DNA from: Bolinopsis microptera
Lineage: Eukaryota; Ctenophora; Tentaculata; Lobata; Bolinopsidae
DNA: 15,786 nucleotides
Direction of reading: 5' to 3'
Assembly: GCF_026151205.1 (NCBI RefSeq)
Contig: NW_026971944.1
Location: forward strand, 1 to 15,786
Shown here: positions 9,001 through 15,786 of the stretch, piece by piece
How the letters are laid out: the number at the start of each line of letters is the position of its first letter
Numbering within the stretch: position 1 is the first letter of the stretch
Notes under the pieces: model-generated
Told to the model about the DNA's origin: nothing
Database searches by the model: none
The model's input: only the letters and a program-made list of their open reading frames with translations
Program-made: the position numbers and the translations under genes

Positions 9001-12000
9001 ATTAATTAGCAAATCAGGAATTTTCGTTACACGTTTTTTTTGGCCCTCGGGCCCCTTTTGGTGGTGGTAAAACTATCGTTCTCTTGACGACTTTCTTATT
9101 GTTAGTTTTTCCCGGTTCCTTTCTTTATTTTTCTTCTAAAAATGGTATACAGGGTCGAAATATTCCTCTTATATCCGCTTTAGGTTTTTTCCCCAATCCT
9201 AAACTCTAAAAACCAAAACGTTTGTCTTGTCTGGACCCTGGACTACTTTCAAAAAGGGGGTGGGGGGGGGGACACAGTCCATGGGAGTAGAATTAAATAA
9301 TAACTAGGTTTGTCCCAATGGGGGGGAATTACGGTTTTACTTTTTTTTTATATTCAACCTGAATTTAATCATTAAAACCATTTTGTCCCACCTAATTTGC
9401 ATTTGGTTCAAAAACCTTGTAAATACATAATAAAAACACTTCGTGTAATGGGCATGGTACCCCCCTTCTTCGGAATAAAAAAACCATTTCTCCTTTCGGT
9501 CGCTGGGTGGGGAGGTTTTTCCGTTTTTATTTATGGGTTCTGACTGTCTTTGATTCTTTTGTGATCCTCCCTTTCTTTCTTTTACGAGGGGGGATTTGCT
9601 TAACGGAATTTCGGTCATCATCTATTCACTTTCTCCGCCCTGAAAACCAGGAATGTGGGTTAACTATAAAAACTAAACAGTTTAATAGTTTTTTTTTTCC
9701 TTCCAGTTATAATTTTGGCTTACATCAAAAGCTTCGATTTAATAACTGTTGCCCCCCGAAAAAAATAAGTTGGAAATAGATGGGGGTAAAACAGGCGTGA
9801 ACACAAAATTTACACAATTTAATTTATTTCACCTTTTCTTTTTGGGAAAAAAAGGGGGAGGGCCCCAAAATTTCATCACGTTCACTGTTTTTTTTATTGT
9901 CGGAATTCCCTACCCCCCCACTTGTTTTTCCATTTTTATACAGGCAAAGCTTTTCCCAGGGGAACTCACTAACCCCTTCTGGGGGGACTGGGGTTTCCCC
10001 TTTTGGAAACCCAGCTTCTTTGCGCATTTCCGCGGACGGGCCCAGGGAGGCACCTTCATTCATTCCGCTTGATGGGTTGGGCTCTTTCTATTTTACTCCG
10101 TTTTTTTTTAGCGGCCCCATTCTTAAAACCTAAAGTGATAAAGGCTGTGAAGTTTGTTTTTGGATTTAGGGTAGGGGAAAACTAAATTCTTTGGGAATTA
10201 TAAAAAGTGTTGAAAAATAATGTTACAATATCCTCAATTTTTTGTTTTGGTTTTGGGTAAAAAAAAAGGTGGAGAGGAAAACAGGCAGGCAGAAAAGAGA
10301 TTTAAAATGAAACTAGGGTTAATTTTTACACCTTCATATCCACAATCATTTTGGTTATTTTTTTATATATACAAAACTTTCAAACATAGTTTTGAATTTT
10401 CAAGTTTTACCATTTATTATCATTCAGCAAATATAAATTCCACACCAAATATTTTCTGAAAAATCCATAATGATTATGCACAAAAAAATATTATCAACTA
10501 TTTACAGTTTTCCTTGGCTAAAAAACAATTCAGACAGGGGAATTGATGTTGTTCGGATCTTCTCAGGGGGGATTTGTTTTTGCATAAAAACATATCTGGC
10601 CACAAAAATTCAATTAATTTATTTCCATTATCTCGAGGTGTCCATGGGGCTGGGAATAAATTTAAGGCCTAAAGATTTACTTTTAATGTATCTAAATTAG
10701 GAAACGGCATTTTAAAACCCTATTCCGTTCAGAAATCACTTTCTATTTATTAAAAGTAATATCATGGGGGGATGTGGGGGGGTAAAAATTGAAACCACTT
10801 TTACAGAACATAAAAAACAATTAGAATTTTCTTATGTTTGCCCCCACCAACTATCATGGCAATCCATTAAAAAAATTAAAACAGTGGAAAAGTTTTATCA
10901 TTGAAATAAGATTTTTTATGTTTTGGGCTCTTCTATACCTTTTAAACCATATTAAAGTATTTTACATTTTTGTTTTTACCGTTAATTTAAAATAAAAAAA
11001 CTGGGTTTCTGTTATTACTTTCTTAACTTCGGACCTTAATTGTACATGATGAATTAACATTTTTATCTTAAAATTCCATCCTTTACATGGTTAATGGTTT
11101 TGTGGATTAAAGGGGGAGGCTGAGATAAATTTGAAATCTTGGTGGTAATCTGCTCTGTTAATACTGGGAATCATTTAGTGGAGGGGCGGACTTGGCAAAA
11201 AAACGGTTAAAAAAAATCCAAGGTGCCGTTGTTAAAAGTTTTCGTGTTGTATCGCCTCTATCACGGTTGCCCCAACTATTAATTGTAGGTTGGTCTAATT
11301 TTGAATTTCTTATGTGGGGTTGCCCTTGATTGGAAATCCTCTGGACTATTTGGATTTAATATAAAACCCTTCGTTTAACCTGTTAATCCCAGCACCGTTG
11401 GGGTTTCCGGGCGGTTTCTTTATGTTTTTTACTCGTTTATACTTCCCACGAGTTAAACTGATTCCCATTTTTTGGCCCCCGAAAAAATTGTGGGGAGTAA
11501 AAAACCCTTTTCCATCTACGTACTTTTCATTGTTTTATCCCGGCTTGTTTAGAATGCTTCCTGGATGCCTTCAAGTTTTACTTCTTTACTTTGTATTCAG
11601 TTGGTCCCGGGGCCCAATGGGCAATCACGGATAACATGAGGGGTTCGGTAGTTTGTTTGGATTGAGGAAAGGGGACCAAGTTTTTGGTCTGTCTACGTGA
11701 AAAATACCTCTGCTTTTTGGGCCATCTGAGGATTCCACATATTTTCTAAACCTTCCACTTGGAGGTAGGGGTCATGGGAACGGGAACTGTTAGTTCGGTT
11801 TGGGGAACCTTGTTCATTGGAGGGTGTGGTATAGCGCTGTAAAAAAAACTCTTTTCCAAATTACCCCTTTTCCTGGTGATAAATAAGTTTTTTGGAGGGC
11901 CCTGGTGTGGTCTAGTTGCACTTGGAGTTTGACCCAGGGTCCTGGTTTTTTCGGATACTGTGGAATGTTTTTTGAGGGGGACAAACACGAAGGTAAAAAA

Positions 12001-12540
12001 AAAACCCCATTTGGCCAAGGAGGAATTCTTGGATTGGGAATAGGGGGTGCTTGGGTTGGTGGGAAAAAACCAACCAGAGGCACCCCACCATAACCACGTT
12101 TTCCTTCATGAAAGATTTTTTGTGGTTAGGTTGGCAATGGTAATGGTTCGGAGCACAAAAAAACATTATGGCCAATAACAAATTGGACGGTTAACCATTT
12201 TTCTCCACATTTGTTTAAACGGGGATTCTGTACTGATTTATTTGAGCTGAAGGGGGGGAACTAACGTCCTGTTCTCCCGTAAAATTTAACGGTTTAGTGA
12301 AATACAAAAATCTGAGCTTTTCTCACCCTCGGACCTTGAAGGGGAACGTGGTTGGACCAAAGGGAAAACCCGTACTCTTGCACATTCATTTTAATCTTAT
12401 CAACGCGAAAAACTGGGGGTAGGGGACGGGCTTCCTGAAGATTGCTTCGTACGGGGAATTTTTTCTTGGTCGGGCGGAGGTTGTAAACGGGGGAATTTAT
12501 TAAAAGCGGGGCCCACAACTCAAAAGCTGATTATTGATTG
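9001..12540. other. Unassigned AT-rich stretch
   Basis: No gene can be supported. Patches at about 9930-10070 and 11740-12100 are less AT-rich and open in several frames on both strands. That is what composition predicts, and none shows a conserved motif. A minus-strand frame at 12294-12518 (74 codons) has balanced amino-acid composition but no recognised domain. Reverse-transcriptase, integrase or transposase signatures were looked for by eye and not found, although frame errors could hide them. Confidence 0.5.
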
Positions 12541-14300
12541 GATTAGGATCCGGTTCCCGGTTACCCAGGAAGTAAATAGACAGTGGGCCTCCCGGGGCGA
12601 CTGATGGGACTTGCTGGTGGAAAAAAAACATTGGAAAGTTGGGATTTTTTAACTTCTTTTTTAGATTCGGTTTCCTTCGGCCTCCATTGGGGGGACATTC
12701 AAACTTTGGGTGGGGGGGGGGGAATAACCCTTCCTCATTTTTAAAACTCTTAGCTTTTTTTATAGGTGGGGCGAAGGTACTTCAGAGTAAAGTTTTTGAA
12801 CAGTACGAGGGGGGAAAATTTTAAAGCACTTTTTTGCTGGACTCCCGGAGGTTCCACGTACTCTATTTTTTTTTATTTTTTACAGGGCAGCCAGTGGGGG
12901 TTTGTGGGAGAGTTGGGGTTACAAAGGGAATTTCTTAGTTTTAATTATTTGAATTTTTTAGCAGCGGGTTTTCATTGCACATTTAACACTTTGATTTACG
13001 TTTGGGACATCGGGCTTCTTTATATTTCTGAAAACCTTTTTTCCCAAGATATTACAATCTTAAAATCCTTGGGATGAACTAGCCTTCGTTTTTTTTAAAG
13101 GTTTGTTCTAAAAGATACGTCAGTGGGGACACATCAATTTGAAGCCCAGAGTATGTTGTTCAGGGGCCTCGGGCAACTGGATAAGTTTTTCCTTTGTTTT
13201 CCCAGTTCATTTGAAAGTGCAGCCATTGAGTGGTTTGTTTCGACCACTGAAGTGTTTCACATAGGGTTTTTCAAATTAGTTTTTGGGACTCAAACCCAAC
13301 ACGGTTTTTTACTGTCTAAGAAATGGTGGGATAGCTTTTAGTTTTTTTTTAGTTCCTTTCGGTTTCCATGTTTCACAGTGGAACTTTTTTCCCAAGCTTT
13401 TTTTTTTTCCTGGTAGAGGTCTTGGGGATATTCACCTGTTGGATATATTTACTGCCAAGGGGGGATTTCCTGCTTGAAAACCGTTCCCAAACATCCTGTT
13501 CCCATCGTCCCCATTTTATTTCGAGGGGAATGGAGTCGGCACTTTGTTTTCATTTTCCTTGGTTGAAAGCTGAAGCTTATTTTCTTACTTTTCCCACCGA
13601 TTGGTTATCCAGTGATGGAGTGCTGCCTCTTACAGCAGGCCCTAAAAACCCTTCTTTCTCTTAATTTCCCGAGAATAGTTTTGGCCTGGAGATTCCACGC
13701 CCGTTATTCCCAAGAAGCTTTCCTTGGGCCACCCAGCTCATCCCCTCTTAGTGAATTTTGTATCTTCTTGATATTGGAACGTTTAATACCCCCCCCCCCA
13801 AAACTTATTGGTCAAGATTTATTGGCCCATTTTTCGGTTGGGGTCAGGTTCGGTCGGATTTCCATTTTTCAATCCCGGACTTGGGGTGTGATCCAAAGTT
13901 ACCCAAGTCCAGGTTTTGGGCAATACGGTCCTTATTATTTCACCCCCGGACTCAAAAAAACCATATTTTCAACCTTTCCCACTGTGAGTGCTTACAGGCT
14001 AAAAAAAAAAACCCTCCCCCACGGGAGTGGGACCCACGGGGGACCAAAAAGTACATATTAATGGGGGAATTTGGAAAAAAAAAATTATACTTCCGGGGGG
14101 AAAAACGGGGATAACGGGTAAAGAGGAGTTGTTAAAAAAACATTTCCCTCCGGCGATCCCTGTGCCTTTAGGATTTGGCTATGCCTGGGATAAAGTAATT
14201 ATTGGTGGGGGAATGTATTGTTTACCCCACCACACACTTTCCCGGAGTTTTCCAGAACATATAAAAGGTAAATGGTTTTACCATTTATAACAGGGTGGTA
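12541..14300 (+). other. Unassigned stretch with the longest open frames
   Basis: Overlapping plus-strand frames cover most of this stretch, the longest being 149 codons (13612-14061). They could be pieces of one gene broken by frame errors, or chance frames in sequence with fewer A and T. Two splice-acceptor-like tracts precede open frames: one ends in TATAG at 12765, and a T-rich one ends in TACAG at 12885. The translations are rich in Phe, Gly, Pro and Leu, as T- and G-run-rich DNA would give, and show no motif I recognise. I do not call a gene. Confidence 0.3.
13877..13910. repeat. 9-bp inverted repeat with 16-nt loop
   Basis: GGACTTGGG at 13877-13885 pairs perfectly with CCCAAGTCC at 13902-13910 across a 16-nt loop. 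No T run follows, and no gene end is known here, so a terminator or RNA-structure role is not supported. A stem of this size can arise by chance in a 15.8-kb window. Confidence 0.5.
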
Positions 14301-15786
14301 CAAATAAAACAGTCTGCGATGAAGAAAAGGATGTTTTCGTCACCAACCATGTGCTTGGGTGTTATATTCCATCTTAGTAACAAAAAAGCTAAACTGATTG
14401 CGGGGGGCAGTTGTTACGGACTCATTTTTTTTAATACTGGGAAATTAAATTGCTAATTATTGGGAAGCCTATCATTGTTTACTTCAACCTGGCCAACTTT
14501 GTTTTTGCTCGAAGTTTCTTCAAAAAACACCAATTTTTAAAAAAAAAATTTCCTGCCCTGAGCGGGCCTTGTGCTTGCTGTTTAGCATCACAGGGGATTC
14601 GATTATTGATAATAATGTACCACTTTTTTACTCTTATATTTGTACATTACGTTTTGAATAAAAGGGCCACAACCTTTTTAAATGCGTCAAAAAACAGCAA
14701 GAACAATTCAACTTTTAAAATAGAAAAATAATTGTCCAAATTTCAAGGAATTTAATAAGTTGGGAATTACATTGGCAAATAAGGAAGGGGAAGCAATAGT
14801 GATCCCTTTTTCAGTAGAGACCGGCACATTACCTATTGTTAGGGTTGCCCCGAATGAGGGGGGGGGGGACACTAAGAGACCCAACATAAATTAATTTCCA
14901 AAAATTATTTTGCTGAAAAATGTAAAACTTACAAATTTTAACACCATTTAACCCTTTCGGAAACAAAAAGGGCCCAAAAAGGGCCGTGGATTTTCTACAG
15001 GGTGGATGGTTTTAAAAAAGGGAAACTAAAAAACGTACCGGGAAAAACAAAAACAAAGGTTGTGATGAAATTATTTTAAAAAACCCTTTACTAAACCTTT
15101 TTAAACAAAGCAGGGGTAGCGGAAGTTTAAAATTCATTTTGAATTACAATTTTTGGGTTTTAGAACATCATTGAAAAAAAAAGATAACCCCTCGTTCGAA
15201 ATTGCGATGGTTGCCGCCGCTGCGTGATATATTTTTCTCCCTTTAAACCCTATTTAAGTATTTATTTTTGCGCTTCTTGATCTTTCAAACTATAACTTTG
15301 GTTAACCTTCAAATCAAAAGTTTCAATCAAATACAAAAATTTTTGGGTTAAATTGAAAAACAGTTTTAAAAATGGCTTAACCCAAGTTTGTTTCATTTTC
15401 GATTTAATCGTTTTAATGTATTTTTCAAAGTATAAATTCAAATCGGTGTTTTATCATTAAAAACATTCTTTAAAATTTTTTTTTTTAAAAAAATTTTTAA
15501 ACATTTTTGAAGCTTTTGGGTCCCAAAAAATTTTTAAATTTTGATATTTGGAATCAAAACATTAGAGGATGGGGTATTGTCGGAATTGTCGAAAATTTTT
15601 ACTCCCGCGCATTTTTCTATAATTAGCGCCCCGGCCCCCCTTAAAAACCCCAAAATTTCGTGCCTTTTTTTAATTTTTTCGATCGGGTTTTTACCCCCCG
15701 TTTTAGCCCTTTTTTGCTTTGCTTTTGGTTCAATTTGGAAAATGGGGGGGTATACAGTCTGGGGTTTATCTTTTTTATTTGCCCAA
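14301..15786. other. AT-rich end of window, no gene seen
   Basis: No coding region is recognised. The last 700 bases are especially AT-rich. Long A and T runs at about 15468-15550 make near-palindromic blocks of A and T, which composition alone explains. One more long G run lies at 14858-14868. Confidence 0.5.

Noticed and set aside
9749-10133. Overlapping frames on both strands around 9.75-10.1 kb
   Set aside because: Four mutually overlapping frames with no motif and G/C runs in each; this is composition rather than coding evidence.
11746-12181. Stacked minus-strand frames of about 90 codons
   Set aside because: Three frames of the same stretch are open at once and none is recognisable, so none can be preferred.
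15180-15225. GTTCGAAAT resembling a tRNA B box
   Set aside because: The match to the B-box consensus is incomplete, and no acceptor stem, anticodon arm or A box could be placed around it.
15460-15550. A/T inverted blocks as a possible origin or attachment region
   Set aside because: Runs of A and T pair with each other by composition alone, and no flanking repeats or associated genes are present.

Overview
This window looks like AT-rich animal nuclear DNA, possibly from an arthropod. Nothing prokaryotic is visible: there are no operons, no spaced ribosome-binding sites and no long intact reading frames. The one gene I can identify is a C2H2 zinc-finger gene, a class typical of animals. It lies on the minus strand at the left end (about 1-1060) and runs off the window at its 3' end. 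About eight finger-like units can be read in it. The Cys and His ligands fall in different reading frames, and in-frame stops interrupt it. It is therefore either a decayed copy or a real gene read through uncorrected insertion/deletion errors. The rest of the window favours the second explanation.

The second clear element is a degenerate tandem array at about 3061-3520. It holds roughly twenty copies of a unit close to GCGTAAAACACGTTATAGA. Much of the variation between copies is in homopolymer length.

Everything else (about 1250-3060 and 3520-15786) is AT-rich sequence with abundant doubled and stretched bases. From 1596 onward there are twelve plus-strand G runs of 9-15 bases, against one comparable C run. 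There are none in the first 1.5 kb. That strand bias and the general stuttering look like a low-quality single-read consensus rather than biology. The open frames in this part (the longest is 149 codons) match no family I recognise, and their absence or presence cannot be trusted. A few have splice-acceptor-like tracts in front of them and are noted as weak exon candidates. I see no rRNA, tRNA, CRISPR array, recognisable transposon protein, terminal repeats or viral gene.

I found no convincing undescribed system. The observations most worth following are the zinc-finger array with its internal finger duplication, the minisatellite, and the strand-biased G runs, which affect how everything else should be read.
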